This document shows, in pieces, positions 55,520 through 63,994 of a stretch of DNA of 64,000 bases. Source of the stretch: Brevundimonas intermedia (GTDB taxonomy: Bacteria > Pseudomonadota > Alphaproteobacteria > Caulobacterales > Caulobacteraceae); NCBI RefSeq assembly GCF_004614235.1, contig NZ_SPVH01000006.1, positions 1,116,001 to 1,180,000 of the forward strand, written 5' to 3'. A program made the translations under genes and the position numbers. The stretch's first letter is position 1, and each line of letters starts with the position of its first letter. Under the pieces are notes generated by a model. It saw nothing but the letters and a program-made list of their open reading frames with translations, had not been told where the DNA came from and did not search any database.

Positions 55520-56467
55520 ATGAGACGGTCGAGGATTTCATGGTGCGCCGGGCTTGTCATGCCGGTTCTCCTGTTGGCGGGCGGCGGCTGCGCCACTGTC
55601 GCGACCGTACATCCCCGCGAGGCGGCGGACATCGGTTCGGCTTCGCGCGGTTCGGCGTTGGAGGCCAGTCTGGCGCGGCCGGGCCAGGTGACCTTCCAAA
55701 GGGTCGCCTTTGCGCGATGGACCGGCGGTAGAGGCGCCTTCATCGACCGCGACGATCCGCGCACCGCCGCCGTGCCCAAGGGGGACGAAGAGGCGACCAT
55801 CTATGCCTATGTGATCGACCACCCCCGGTTCGGCCGATACCTGATCGACGGGGGCGTATCGCGGGCGCTAGAGCCGCGGCTGAATCCCCTGATGCGGCGC
55901 GCGCTTCAGGATCTGAATGTGCGGATCGACCGGAGCATTGCCGAGTGGCTGGCCGCGCAAACCCCGCCGCGCGCGGTCTTCCTGACGCACCTGCATTTCG
56001 ACCATGTCGGCGGGGTTCTGGATCTGGCGGATGGGACGCCCGTCTATGTCGGCGCCGGCGACGCAGAAGAACGCAACCTGATGCATCGCCTGACGGGACG
56101 GCCTGCCGACATCGCCTTGTCGGGCAAGGGGGCGTTGCGTGAATGGACGTTCACGCCAGACCCGGACGGGGTCTTCGCGGGCGTGATTGATGTATTCGGC
56201 GACGGTTCCGTCTGGGCGATCAGTCTGCCGGGACATTCGCCGGGATCGACCGGCTATCTGATCAACGCCGTGGACGGGCCGAAACTGGTGACGGGCGATG
56301 CGGTCTCGACCCGTCTGGGCTGGGAGCAGGGGATGCCTCAGCCGTTGCCCGCCTCGGCACGAGCCGCAGCCGAGGCTTCCGCCGCCGCGCTTCGTCGTTT
56401 CGTCGCGGCCCGTCCAGGGGTCGAAGTCTTCCTTGGGCACCAATCGCGAACGGGTCAGTCGGACTAG
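55520..56467 (+). CDS. Lipoprotein metallo-beta-lactamase-fold hydrolase
   Basis: A 315-residue exported enzyme. It starts MRRSRISWCAGLVMPVLLLAGGGC, a lipoprotein signal with the +1 cysteine at residue 24. The zinc motif is THLHFDHVGG, with further ligands in LPGHSPGSTG, TGDAV and FLGHQ. The motif HLHFDHVGG resembles AHL lactonases, yet the family is broad. ATG 55520 has GGAG 9 bases upstream. It diverges from the DUF2975/XRE genes. Confidence 0.87.
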   Translation: MRRSRISWCAGLVMPVLLLAGGGCATVATVHPREAADIGSASRGSALEASLARPGQVTFQRVAFARWTGGRGAFIDRDDPRTAAVPKGDEEATIYAYVIDHPRFGRYLIDGGVSRALEPRLNPLMRRALQDLNVRIDRSIAEWLAAQTPPRAVFLTHLHFDHVGGVLDLADGTPVYVGAGDAEERNLMHRLTGRPADIALSGKGALREWTFTPDPDGVFAGVIDVFGDGSVWAISLPGHSPGSTGYLINAVDGPKLVTGDAVSTRLGWEQGMPQPLPASARAAAEASAAALRRFVAARPGVEVFLGHQSRTGQSD

Positions 56468-56474
56468 ATGCCAA

Positions 56475-56495
56475 TGCTGCCGCTTTCCGGCAGCA
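56475..56495. promoter_or_regulatory. Predicted YafY operator, site 1
   Basis: TGCTGCCG (56475-56482) and CGGCAGCA (56488-56495) form a perfect 8-5-8 palindrome 20 bases before the GTG start of the YafY-type gene. A similar site precedes the VOC gene. Confidence 0.6.
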
Positions 56496-56514
56496 GCCGT
56501 GATACGGTTCGTCG

Positions 56515-57216
56515 GTGTCCCGGTCCGAACGCCTTCTCGATCTGCTGAACGTCCTGCGGCGGCATCGTCGGCCGGTGAGCGGGCAGGTGTTGGCGGATGA
56601 GATGGGCGTCAGCCTGCGCACCCTTTATCGCGACATCGCCAGCCTGCAGGCGCAGGGCGCGACGATCGAGGGGGAGGCGGGGGTCGGCTATGTGCTGAAG
56701 CCAGGCTTCATGCTGCCGCCGCTGATGTTCACGCCGGAAGAGATCGAGGCCCTGGTGCTGGGCTCGCGCTGGGTGGCGGATCGGGCGGACCCACGCATGC
56801 GGGATGCGGCGCTGGCGGCCCTGGGGCGGATTTCGGCGGTGTTGCCGCCGGACCTGCGCGACGAGATGGAGACCTCGGCCCTGCTGGTCGTGCCGGGCGC
56901 GCCGTTCCCGGCGGATCAGGTCGATCCGGGGCTGTTGAGGAAGGCGATCCGCGCCGAGCGGCGGCTGAGGCTGTGCTATCGCGACGAGGCTGGCGCGGCG
57001 TCCGAACGGGTGGTCTGGCCCTTCGCCCTGGCCTTCTTCGACCGGGTGCGGCTTCTGATCGCCTGGTGCGAACTGCGAGGCGATTTCCGCAGTTTCCGAA
57101 CGGATCGCATCGTCGAGGCCGAGGTGATGGAGGCGCGCTATCCTGCGCGTCGGCAGGCCCTGATGAAGACCTGGCGCGAGGCGCACGAAAGGTCGAGGTC
57201 GTCCGAAGGCTGCTGA
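56515..57216 (+). CDS. YafY-type regulator (HTH-11 and WYL domains)
   Basis: A 233-residue transcription factor. The N-terminal HTH is SERLLDLLNVLRRHRRPVSGQVLADEMGVSLRTLYRDIASLQ (3-45), and the WYL domain follows from about 140 (RKAIRAERRLRLCYRDEAG...VWPFALAFFDRVRLLIAWCELRGDFRSFRTDRI). The start is GTG 56515. WYL domains bind ligands or nucleic acid. It lies 57 bp from a VOC gene downstream, a common pair. Confidence 0.92.
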   Translation: MSRSERLLDLLNVLRRHRRPVSGQVLADEMGVSLRTLYRDIASLQAQGATIEGEAGVGYVLKPGFMLPPLMFTPEEIEALVLGSRWVADRADPRMRDAALAALGRISAVLPPDLRDEMETSALLVVPGAPFPADQVDPGLLRKAIRAERRLRLCYRDEAGAASERVVWPFALAFFDRVRLLIAWCELRGDFRSFRTDRIVEAEVMEARYPARRQALMKTWREAHERSRSSEGC

Positions 57217-57231
57217 CGGAAACTGGCAGCA
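57211..57231. promoter_or_regulatory. Predicted YafY operator, site 2
   Basis: TGCTGACG-GAAAC-TGGCAGCA has the same 21-base, 8-5-8 layout as the site at 56475. It overlaps the stop codon of the YafY-type gene and is 43 bases before the VOC gene. Confidence 0.5.
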
Positions 57232-57273
57232 GGACCGGCTAGGCTCCGTCGTGTTGGAGCAAAGGACGGGCTG

Positions 57274-57624
57274 ATGATCGAGATCGAAGACATTCTTCTG
57301 GCTGTCGCGGATCCAGAGACCAGCGCGCGCTTCTACGCGGGCCTTCTCGGTTGTCGGCCTGTGATGACGGGGCCGGATCGGGCGCTGTTCGTGCTCAGTT
57401 CAGGCCGTGCGCTGGGCCTGTTGCGGTGCGCGGACGATCGGCGCGAGGTGTGCGAGGTCGATTTCCCCCTAGACGGCGCAGCCGCCGTCGATCAGGCCCA
57501 CATCGACTGGTGGGACCGGGGCGCGCGCATCCTGACGCCGCCGATGGATACTAAACCGGGCCGCAGCTTCGTGGCCGGCGACCCGGACGGGCATCGGCTT
57601 AGGGTCTACGCCGTCGCCGCGTGA
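57274..57624 (+). CDS. VOC family protein paired with YafY-type regulator
   Basis: A 116-residue protein with one VOC repeat pair: IEIEDILLAVADPETSARFYAGLLGCRPVM and SFVAGDPDGHRLRVYAVAA. The role may be glyoxalase- or bleomycin-resistance-like; the catalytic metals are not obvious. The regulator immediately upstream and an operator copy in the gap suggest it is the main target of that regulator. Confidence 0.85.
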   Translation: MIEIEDILLAVADPETSARFYAGLLGCRPVMTGPDRALFVLSSGRALGLLRCADDRREVCEVDFPLDGAAAVDQAHIDWWDRGARILTPPMDTKPGRSFVAGDPDGHRLRVYAVAA

Positions 57625-57659
57625 GGGGACAATGAGCGGGCCCCCTCGGCTCGGCGGGC

Positions 57660-59591
57660 CTATTTTCGCACGTACTTGTCCAGGAATGTCAGATAGGCGT
57701 CCTGGGCGGTGATGCGGTTGTCGCGGCGGGTGAAGCCGTGGCCCTCGTTGGGGAAGAGAACGTATTCGACCGGCACGCCGTTGGCGCGGACGGCGGCGAC
57801 CAGTTCATCGCTCTCGACCTTGAGCACGCGCGGGTCGTTCTCGCCTTGGACGACCAGCAGGGGCTTGTTGATGCCGTCGGTGTGGAACAGGGGCGAGATG
57901 CGGCGGTGGCGTTCGGCGTCGGTCGCGGGGTCGCCCATTTCGTCATACAGGGCGATGCGTTGGGCGCCCCACCAGGCGGGGATTGATTCCAGGGTCCGAA
58001 CCCAGTTGGTCACGCCGAAGATGTTGACCCCGGCAACGAAGGCGTCCGGATGGAAGGCCAGGGCGGCGGCGGTCATATAGCCGCCGTAGGATCCGCCCAT
58101 CACCGCCACCTGGTCGTCGGCGACCCAGTCCTGCTGGCGCAGCCATTCACCGCCGGCGACGATGTCGCGCAGGTCAGCCTCGCCGTGCTTCTTGTCGTCC
58201 AGGTGGAAGAAGGTCTTGCCATAGCCGGAACTGCCCCGGTTGTTGGCGCCCAGCACCGCATAGCCGTGGTTCACCAGATGCTGGACCATGGCCGAATAGC
58301 CGCGTCGGGTCTGGCCGCCGGGGCCGCCGTGGACCAGGACGATGGCCGGTGCCGGATGGGCGGCCGAGGCGCCCCGGGGTTTGTAGAGGACGGCCGGGAT
58401 CATCACGCCGCCTTCGCCGGGGTAGCGGACGATGGTCGCCTCGACCAGCACGTCTTCGTCGATGGCGGGGTTCAGGGCGTGGGTCAGGCGGCGGGCCTGA
58501 CCCGTGGTCAGGTCGGCGACGAAGATGTCGGCAGGCGAGGTGTCGGACGAGACGATGAAAGCGATGGTCTTTTCATCTTCGCTGAAGCGCACATTGCCGA
58601 TGTCGCCGTCGGGCAGGCCGGTTAGGGCTACGGGCCGGTTCGCGGTTGTGTCCAGCAGGGTCAGTTCGGTCTTTGCGTCGGCGTTCAGGCCCGAGACCCG
58701 GTAGCGGCCGCTGGGCGAATAGAAGACGAAGCTGACGTCCCAGTCGGCCTGGATCAGGGGCGTGACGGCGCCGGTCGCAAGATCGTGGCGGAAGGCCTGC
58801 TGGAACTCGCCGTTCTGGTCCGTGCCGATCAGGACGGCCTTTGAATCCGGCGTGAAGTCGTAGGCGGCGTAGGCGACGTTGCCTTCATGCGGCGTCAGCA
58901 GCTTCGGTTCGCCCGGCGCCGTCAGATCGACCAGATAGAGATCGTTGTTCGCGCTGGTCAGGGCCTTGTCCAGCACCAGCCAGCGGCCGCCCGGCGACAG
59001 GGCGGCGGGCGAGAAGCCGCCGGTGTTCTCGAACACCATCCGATGCTCATAGGTGGCGGCGTCATAGGCGACGACGTCGAAGGCCGCCGCGTCGCGCCCG
59101 TTGGACATGACGTAGAAGGTCTTGCCGTCGCGGCTCCAGCCCAGGAAGTCGGCCTTGAGCTTGTCGCCCGGCGTCAGGTCGGTGACGGTTCCATCGACGG
59201 CGCGCACAAACAGATGGCTGAGCTCGTCGCCGCCTCCGTCCTGGCTGAACAGGATGCGCGCGTCGCTCGGGAAATAGCTGACCGGGTTGGCGGCGCTGGT
59301 GGTCGAGGCGGTCAGGGCGACCGGATCGCCCCCGGCGACGGGCAGGGCGTAGGCGTTGAAGACGCCCGTCTTGTCCGACCGGATCAGCACCGATTCGCCG
59401 TCGGGCGAAAAGGCTTTGGCCCCGCTATAGGCCAGGCCATAGCTGGTGGTGTCGAAGAATTGCGCCGCCGTATAGGTGGGCGTGGCCGGCTGAACGGCGG
59501 CGGGCTGGGCCGAGACTTCGGCGGCAAGGGCCGTGGAGGGAAGGGCGGCCACAAGGGTCAGTACGGAAACCAGGCAGGCGGTGGTGCGCAT
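57660..59591 (-). CDS. Exported S9 family prolyl oligopeptidase-type peptidase
   Basis: A 643-residue peptidase with a signal peptide (LVSVLTLVAALPSTALAAE). A beta-propeller of repeated blades covers about 50-400 (AFSPDGESVLI, LGWSRDGKTFYVMSNG and others). The hydrolase domain has catalytic S501 in GGSYGGYM, D586 in GENDPRV and H618 in NEGHGF. The ATG at 59591 has GAGAGG just upstream. It probably cleaves short peptides in the periplasm, like dipeptidyl or acylaminoacyl peptidases. Confidence 0.92.
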   Translation of the reverse strand: MRTTACLVSVLTLVAALPSTALAAEVSAQPAAVQPATPTYTAAQFFDTTSYGLAYSGAKAFSPDGESVLIRSDKTGVFNAYALPVAGGDPVALTASTTSAANPVSYFPSDARILFSQDGGGDELSHLFVRAVDGTVTDLTPGDKLKADFLGWSRDGKTFYVMSNGRDAAAFDVVAYDAATYEHRMVFENTGGFSPAALSPGGRWLVLDKALTSANNDLYLVDLTAPGEPKLLTPHEGNVAYAAYDFTPDSKAVLIGTDQNGEFQQAFRHDLATGAVTPLIQADWDVSFVFYSPSGRYRVSGLNADAKTELTLLDTTANRPVALTGLPDGDIGNVRFSEDEKTIAFIVSSDTSPADIFVADLTTGQARRLTHALNPAIDEDVLVEATIVRYPGEGGVMIPAVLYKPRGASAAHPAPAIVLVHGGPGGQTRRGYSAMVQHLVNHGYAVLGANNRGSSGYGKTFFHLDDKKHGEADLRDIVAGGEWLRQQDWVADDQVAVMGGSYGGYMTAAALAFHPDAFVAGVNIFGVTNWVRTLESIPAWWGAQRIALYDEMGDPATDAERHRRISPLFHTDGINKPLLVVQGENDPRVLKVESDELVAAVRANGVPVEYVLFPNEGHGFTRRDNRITAQDAYLTFLDKYVRK

Positions 59592-59676
59592 CGGAACCTC
59601 TCGCCGGTGTGATGACTGTAAGAGGCGGCAGAAGAACACGGCGGATGCGGCCTGTCTTCGATTTAATGAATCGCCG

Positions 59677-60888
59677 CTATGCGACGACTGCGGTCGTGTC
59701 GCGGATGAAGCCGCCGCCGAGGACCCGTTCGGTGTCCACGGGATCGTATAGGGCGCAGGCTTGGCCGGGGGCCACGCCTTCTTCGCCGTCATCGAAGACG
59801 ATGCGGATGTCGCCGTCGATCATGGCCAGTCGGGCAGGGGACGGCTGACGCGTCGAGCGGACGCGGGCCAGGACGGGGATACCGGCCTGTGCGGCCTCGA
59901 CGATGGTCGCCTCATCGCCCAGCCAGTTGGTTTCTTCCAAGGTCAGGGAGGCCGTCAGCAGAGCTTCGCGCGGACCGACGATGACGCGGCGCGTCTCGGG
60001 CTCCAGCTTGGTCACGAACAGCGGCTCGCCCACGGCGACGTTCAGGCCTCGACGCTGGCCGATGGTGTAGTCGGTGATGCCCGCATGCTTGCCCAGCACC
60101 CGGCCGTCCATATGCACAATCTCGCCGGCCTCGCGCCCCTGCGGACGCAGTCGGTCGATCAGGGTGCGATAGTCGCCGGACGGGACGAAACAGATGTCCT
60201 GGCTATCCGGCTTGGCGGCGATCTTCAGACCCAGTTCGGCGGCGACGCCGCGCACCTGGGGCTTTTCCAGATCGGCTAAGGGGAAGCGCAGATAGTTCAA
60301 CTGGTCCTGGGTGGTGGCGAACAGGAAATAGGACTGGTCGCGCGAGTGGTCGATCGCCTTGCGCATCTGCGAGCGATTGCCGACGGCGGCGCGGCGGACA
60401 TAGTGGCCGGTGGCCATGGCCTCGGCCCGCAGGTCGCGGGCGACGTCCAGCAGGTCGCGGAACTTGACCGTCTGATTGCAGCGGATGCAGGGGACCGGGG
60501 TCTGGCCCTTTAGATAGGAGTCGGCGAACTGGTCGATGACCGCGTCCTTGAACCGGCTTTCATAGTCCAGGACATAGTGGGGGATGCCAATCATCTCGGC
60601 GGCCAGACGCGCGTCATGAATATCCTGGCCCGCGCAGCAGGCGCCCTTCTTCTTCAGCGTCGCGCCGTGGTCATAGAGTTGCAGGGTCACGCCGACGACG
60701 TCATAGCCCGCCTTGTGGAGCAGGGCGGCGACGACGGTGGAATCCACGCCGCCCGACATGGCCGCCACGACTCGGGCGCCGACCGGCAGACCGACCGCCG
60801 CCCGCGCGCTCTCGACCGCCGCATCCATGTCGGTGCGGACGATGTCGGGAACGGGGCAGATGTCTTCGACCAGGGTCATTGCGGCCAT
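59677..60888 (-). CDS. mnmA: tRNA 2-thiouridylase MnmA
   Basis: MnmA puts sulfur on U34 of tRNA for Lys, Glu and Gln. The 403 residues have the PP-loop SGGVDST (45-51), the catalytic cysteines in [11 protein letters not shown] and [10 protein letters not shown], and the [11 protein letters not shown] region. The length is slightly above average because of an N-terminal extension of about 35 residues. A methionine three codons in (MTLVED) is also possible as start. Confidence 0.96.
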   Translation of the reverse strand: MAAMTLVEDICPVPDIVRTDMDAAVESARAAVGLPVGARVVAAMSGGVDSTVVAALLHKAGYDVVGVTLQLYDHGATLKKKGACCAGQDIHDARLAAEMIGIPHYVLDYESRFKDAVIDQFADSYLKGQTPVPCIRCNQTVKFRDLLDVARDLRAEAMATGHYVRRAAVGNRSQMRKAIDHSRDQSYFLFATTQDQLNYLRFPLADLEKPQVRGVAAELGLKIAAKPDSQDICFVPSGDYRTLIDRLRPQGREAGEIVHMDGRVLGKHAGITDYTIGQRRGLNVAVGEPLFVTKLEPETRRVIVGPREALLTASLTLEETNWLGDEATIVEAAQAGIPVLARVRSTRQPSPARLAMIDGDIRIVFDDGEEGVAPGQACALYDPVDTERVLGGGFIRDTTAVVA

Positions 60889-60926
60889 TTAGTGCGGAAC
60901 CGGCGCGATTTCGAGGCCCGCAAACG

Positions 60927-60963
60927 AAAAGGGCCGCACCCGTCGCCGGATACGGCCCTTCTT
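60927..60963 (-). terminator. Intrinsic terminator of sciP
   Basis: On the minus strand AAGGGCCGTATCC (60948-60960) pairs with GGGTGCGGCCCTT (60929-60941), with a small internal mismatch, and runs into TTCG. It lies 20 bases after the sciP stop. Confidence 0.75.
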
Positions 60964-60981
60964 CGTCTTCGGGGGGAACCC

Positions 60982-61266
60982 TTAGGAGCGGTAGCTCTGG
61001 ATCCGCGTCGTACGCAGACCCTGCATGCCCCACTTATCGATGGCCTTCTGCCATGCGAGGAATTCTTCGGCCGTCAGGCGATACTTCGCCAGGGCGTCGT
61101 CAAGGCTGAGCAGGCCGCCGCGAACGGCGGCGACGACCTCGGCCTTGCGGCGGATCACCCACCGGTCCGTATTGGACGGCGGCAGATCGTTCAGGGTCAG
61201 GGGCGTGCCAGTCGGTCCGACCACGTATTGTTCGCCTTTGCTATTCAGGCGTCGCTCTTGCAACAT
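60982..61266 (-). CDS. sciP: CtrA inhibitor SciP (DUF1153)
   Basis: A 94-residue HTH protein of the DUF1153 family: VVGPTGTPLTLNDLPPSNTDRWVIRRKAEVVAAVRGGLLSLDDALAKYRLTAEEFLAWQKAIDKWGMQGLRTTRIQ is nearly diagnostic. In Caulobacter SciP binds CtrA and stops it activating promoters in early G1 cells. There too it lies next to flgE. A CtrA-box-like sequence is upstream, in line with its known CtrA-dependence. Confidence 0.93.
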   Translation of the reverse strand: MLQERRLNSKGEQYVVGPTGTPLTLNDLPPSNTDRWVIRRKAEVVAAVRGGLLSLDDALAKYRLTAEEFLAWQKAIDKWGMQGLRTTRIQSYRS

Positions 61267-61320
61267 GGGCTTATGCCTCTTTCACCAACACCGTAGTGTC
61301 ATGAAGGTAGGCGTTTCCGA

Positions 61321-61335
61321 CTAAGGTCCGTTTAA
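61321..61335 (-). promoter_or_regulatory. CtrA-box-like site upstream of sciP
   Basis: Reading on the minus strand, TTAA-N7-TTAG matches the CtrA consensus TTAA-N7-TTAA at all but the last base. It lies 55-69 bases before the sciP start, in promoter distance. CtrA drives sciP in Caulobacter, so this is a good candidate. Confidence 0.55.
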
Positions 61336-61438
61336 GCGTCGTGGTGAAGGAACGGATAAAATCCGTCCCTCCCCGAACGACTCTGTAAACCTTGATTGCG
61401 CGACGATTCATCGAGACTAACGCTTACTTACTCGCCGA

Positions 61439-63220
61439 TCAGCGTTTGATGTTGATCAGCTCGGCCAGCATTTCATCGGCCGTGGTGATGATTTTGGACG
61501 AGGCGGAATAGGCCCTCTGGGTGGTGATCAGGCCGGTGAATTCGGCGGACAGATCGACCGTCGATGACTCCAGCTGTTGGGCCGCGATGGTGCCCGCGCC
61601 CCCTGTCCCTGCGGCTTTGAGGTTAAAGGTGCCGGACTGCAGGCTGACGGCGTAGGCATTGCCCGAGACCTCTTTCAGGCTGTCGGGGCTGGGGAAGGTG
61701 GCGATCGCGACCTGGGCGATGCGGCGCATGACGCCGTTGTCGAAGACGGCGGTGACGAAGCCGCTATCGTCGATGGTGATGTCGCTCAGATTGCCGAAGG
61801 CCGTGCCGTTGGTGACCGTGGATTGGACGACCGATGCGGTGTTTAGCTGGCTGAGACCGCCGGCCGAGGTGTTGAGGTCCAGGGTCACGGTCTGGGCGGC
61901 GATGCCCAGGCCGTCAGCCCATTTGATCTTGCCGGTGTCCGCCGGATCGTTCGGATCGATGGTGTTGTCCGGATTTGATTCCAGGAAGGACAGGGTTGCA
62001 TTCTCGGGGTCGTCGAACAGACCGGTCCCGGCAGGCCAGGTCTTCATCGTGTCGATGTCGAGGCGACCGGACGGGGTGAAGGCGATCAGGCCGGTCTTGA
62101 TCTGGCCGTTCGAGTATGGCGCGCCCGTGACGACATCCTCTGCGGGGACCGAAACCACTTCAGCGTACCATTGGTTCGGCTGGTCGCTCTTCAGGAAGCG
62201 GATTTCCAGGTTGCGCTGGCCGCCCTTCGAGTCCGACACAGGGATGTTCATCTTGAAGTCGGGTTTCACGCCCAACGGGTTGTCCTCGTCGGCGTCGTAC
62301 ATCGCCATCGAGTTGACCGACGGGTCATATTTGGTCTTGGCGATGTTGTTGGTGGTTAGGCCGACGTCGGCCAGGTCCAGAGTGTATGGCGTTCCGGGAA
62401 CGCCCGCGCTGGTCGGGGTGATGGTTAGCTGGGTCGCGGTGCTCGTCGCCGACCCATTGGCGCTGGTCGCATTATTGGGAACGAAGCCCGTCAGCGCGCC
62501 GGCGGCGTCATAGGTCGCCACGCCCGTGATCTTGGTGATGCCGGTCTTCAAGGTGACGGCGTAGTTATTGGCGTCGATCCGCTCATAGGCCACCGACACG
62601 TCGTGCACGCCGGGGGTCGGCGCCGTCGTGTCTTCGATACCTTTGTAACTCTGTGGAGCGGCAGGGCTGGACACGGCCTGGGTCGAGCGCAGGTTGGCGT
62701 TGATCTGCACGCGGGTGGTCGGTTCTGCGGTGCCGCCGACCGACCCGATGTTGATCGAGCGCAGGCGAGACAGATCCGACGGATCGGTGGAGATGTCGCC
62801 GTTGGAATCGACGGGCCAGCCCTGGAGATACAGACCGGCGCTGTTCTTCAGATAGCCCAGCTTGTCGACGCGGAAAGCGCCGGCGCGGGTGAACAGGCGA
62901 GTGTCGGTCGCTGCGACGCCTTCAGGCTGAGTGGTGGTGACGAAGAAGCCTTGGCCGGCGACGGCGAGATCGGTGCTCTCGCTTGTGCGCTGCAGTTGGC
63001 CTTCCTGACCGATGAACGACCGGGTGTTGGTGGTGACGCCACCGGCCGAATAGCTGCCGCCTGAGGCCGATTGGCTGTTGACCAGGGTCTGGAACTCGCT
63101 GGCCGTGCGCTTGTAGCCCACGGTGTTGACGTTGGCGATGTTCTGGGAAATGGCGGCCAGGGCGGCGGAGTTGGCGGCGAGACCGGAAACGCCGGCCAGC
63201 ATTGCACTGTTGAGGCTCAT
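61439..63220 (-). CDS. flgE: Flagellar hook protein FlgE
   Basis: A 593-residue hook subunit. Its start MSLNSAMLAGVSGLAANSAALAAISQNIANVNTVGYKRTASEF is the flagellar rod/hook N-terminal signature, and its end DLSAEFTGLITTQRAYSASSKIITTADEMLAELINIKR is the C-terminal one. The long central part makes the exposed D1-D2 domains. A purine-rich AAGGAG site precedes ATG 63220. It follows flgD on the same strand at 48 bp, the standard hook order. Confidence 0.96.
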   Translation of the reverse strand: MSLNSAMLAGVSGLAANSAALAAISQNIANVNTVGYKRTASEFQTLVNSQSASGGSYSAGGVTTNTRSFIGQEGQLQRTSESTDLAVAGQGFFVTTTQPEGVAATDTRLFTRAGAFRVDKLGYLKNSAGLYLQGWPVDSNGDISTDPSDLSRLRSINIGSVGGTAEPTTRVQINANLRSTQAVSSPAAPQSYKGIEDTTAPTPGVHDVSVAYERIDANNYAVTLKTGITKITGVATYDAAGALTGFVPNNATSANGSATSTATQLTITPTSAGVPGTPYTLDLADVGLTTNNIAKTKYDPSVNSMAMYDADEDNPLGVKPDFKMNIPVSDSKGGQRNLEIRFLKSDQPNQWYAEVVSVPAEDVVTGAPYSNGQIKTGLIAFTPSGRLDIDTMKTWPAGTGLFDDPENATLSFLESNPDNTIDPNDPADTGKIKWADGLGIAAQTVTLDLNTSAGGLSQLNTASVVQSTVTNGTAFGNLSDITIDDSGFVTAVFDNGVMRRIAQVAIATFPSPDSLKEVSGNAYAVSLQSGTFNLKAAGTGGAGTIAAQQLESSTVDLSAEFTGLITTQRAYSASSKIITTADEMLAELINIKR

Positions 63221-63268
63221 CGTAGAACGCTCCTTAAATGAAGGTCATCGGGAAGGCGGCGGATCGCA

Positions 63269-63994
63269 TCATGCGGCCGCCTCCTCGGTGGGGACGTTCG
63301 GATTCTCCGTATCGTCGGTGTCGTTGTCGGCCGCCTTGATCTCGTTCAGCGAGATCACGGTCGAAAGCGGAAGGATGGAGTCGCCGATCACCAGGTACGG
63401 CGCGCCGTTGTACATTTCGACGCCGGTGACCCGGCCCTGGATCAGGGCCTGAGCATCGATCTTGGCGCCCGTGGCGTTGGTCGCGGCGACCTTCAGGGTA
63501 TAGACGCCGCCGTCCTCGGCCTTGCCGCCGTCCTTCAGCGTGCCGTCCCAGTTGAAGGTGTGCAGGCCGGCCTTCTTGTCGGGCGCGGCGCCTTCCCAGA
63601 CGACGGCGCCCTTGCTGTCCACGACCTGCAAAGTGGCCTTTTCGGCGTCGGCGCCCAGTTCATAGGCCCAGCTTGCCTTGCCGTCGTTGAACTCGGTCGC
63701 CGTCCAGGCGGCGGTCACGCTCTTGCCGATGTAGTTGGACGCGTTGTCCAGCCCGCCTGCGGATTGAGCCGAGAGCAGACTGGTCAGCAGGTCGTTGGTC
63801 AGCAGTTGCTGCTCGACGCCTGCCATCTGGGTCAGCTGTCCGGTGAACTCGTTGGAATCCAGCGGCGACAGCGGGTCCTGATTTTTCATCTGTGTCGTGA
63901 GCAGCGTCAGGAAGGTCTCGAAATTCGAGGCCAGCATGGTGGTGCTGCTGTTCAGACGACCAGAGGCGTCGGCGGTGGAGATGGCGTCGACCAT
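63269..63994 (-). CDS. flgD: Flagellar hook assembly protein FlgD
   Basis: FlgD caps the growing hook and lets FlgE subunits add on. The 241 residues have the FlgD N-terminus NFETFLTLLTTQMKNQDPLSPLDSNEFTGQLTQMAGVEQQLLTNDLLTSLL, and the C-terminal FlgD Ig/TUDOR region (AWTATEFNDGKASWAYELGADAEKATLQVVD). It ends only 6 bases from the window edge at the start, so upstream regulation (normally sigma-54) cannot be seen. Together with flgE and sciP it forms a flagellar-cell-cycle block. Confidence 0.95.
   Translation of the reverse strand: MVDAISTADASGRLNSSTTMLASNFETFLTLLTTQMKNQDPLSPLDSNEFTGQLTQMAGVEQQLLTNDLLTSLLSAQSAGGLDNASNYIGKSVTAAWTATEFNDGKASWAYELGADAEKATLQVVDSKGAVVWEGAAPDKKAGLHTFNWDGTLKDGGKAEDGGVYTLKVAATNATGAKIDAQALIQGRVTGVEMYNGAPYLVIGDSILPLSTVISLNEIKAADNDTDDTENPNVPTEEAAA

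Noticed and set aside
61352-61366. ACGGAT-AAA-ATCCGT hairpin after flgE as a terminator
   Set aside because: The stem has only six pairs, a three-base loop and no T-run on the minus strand.
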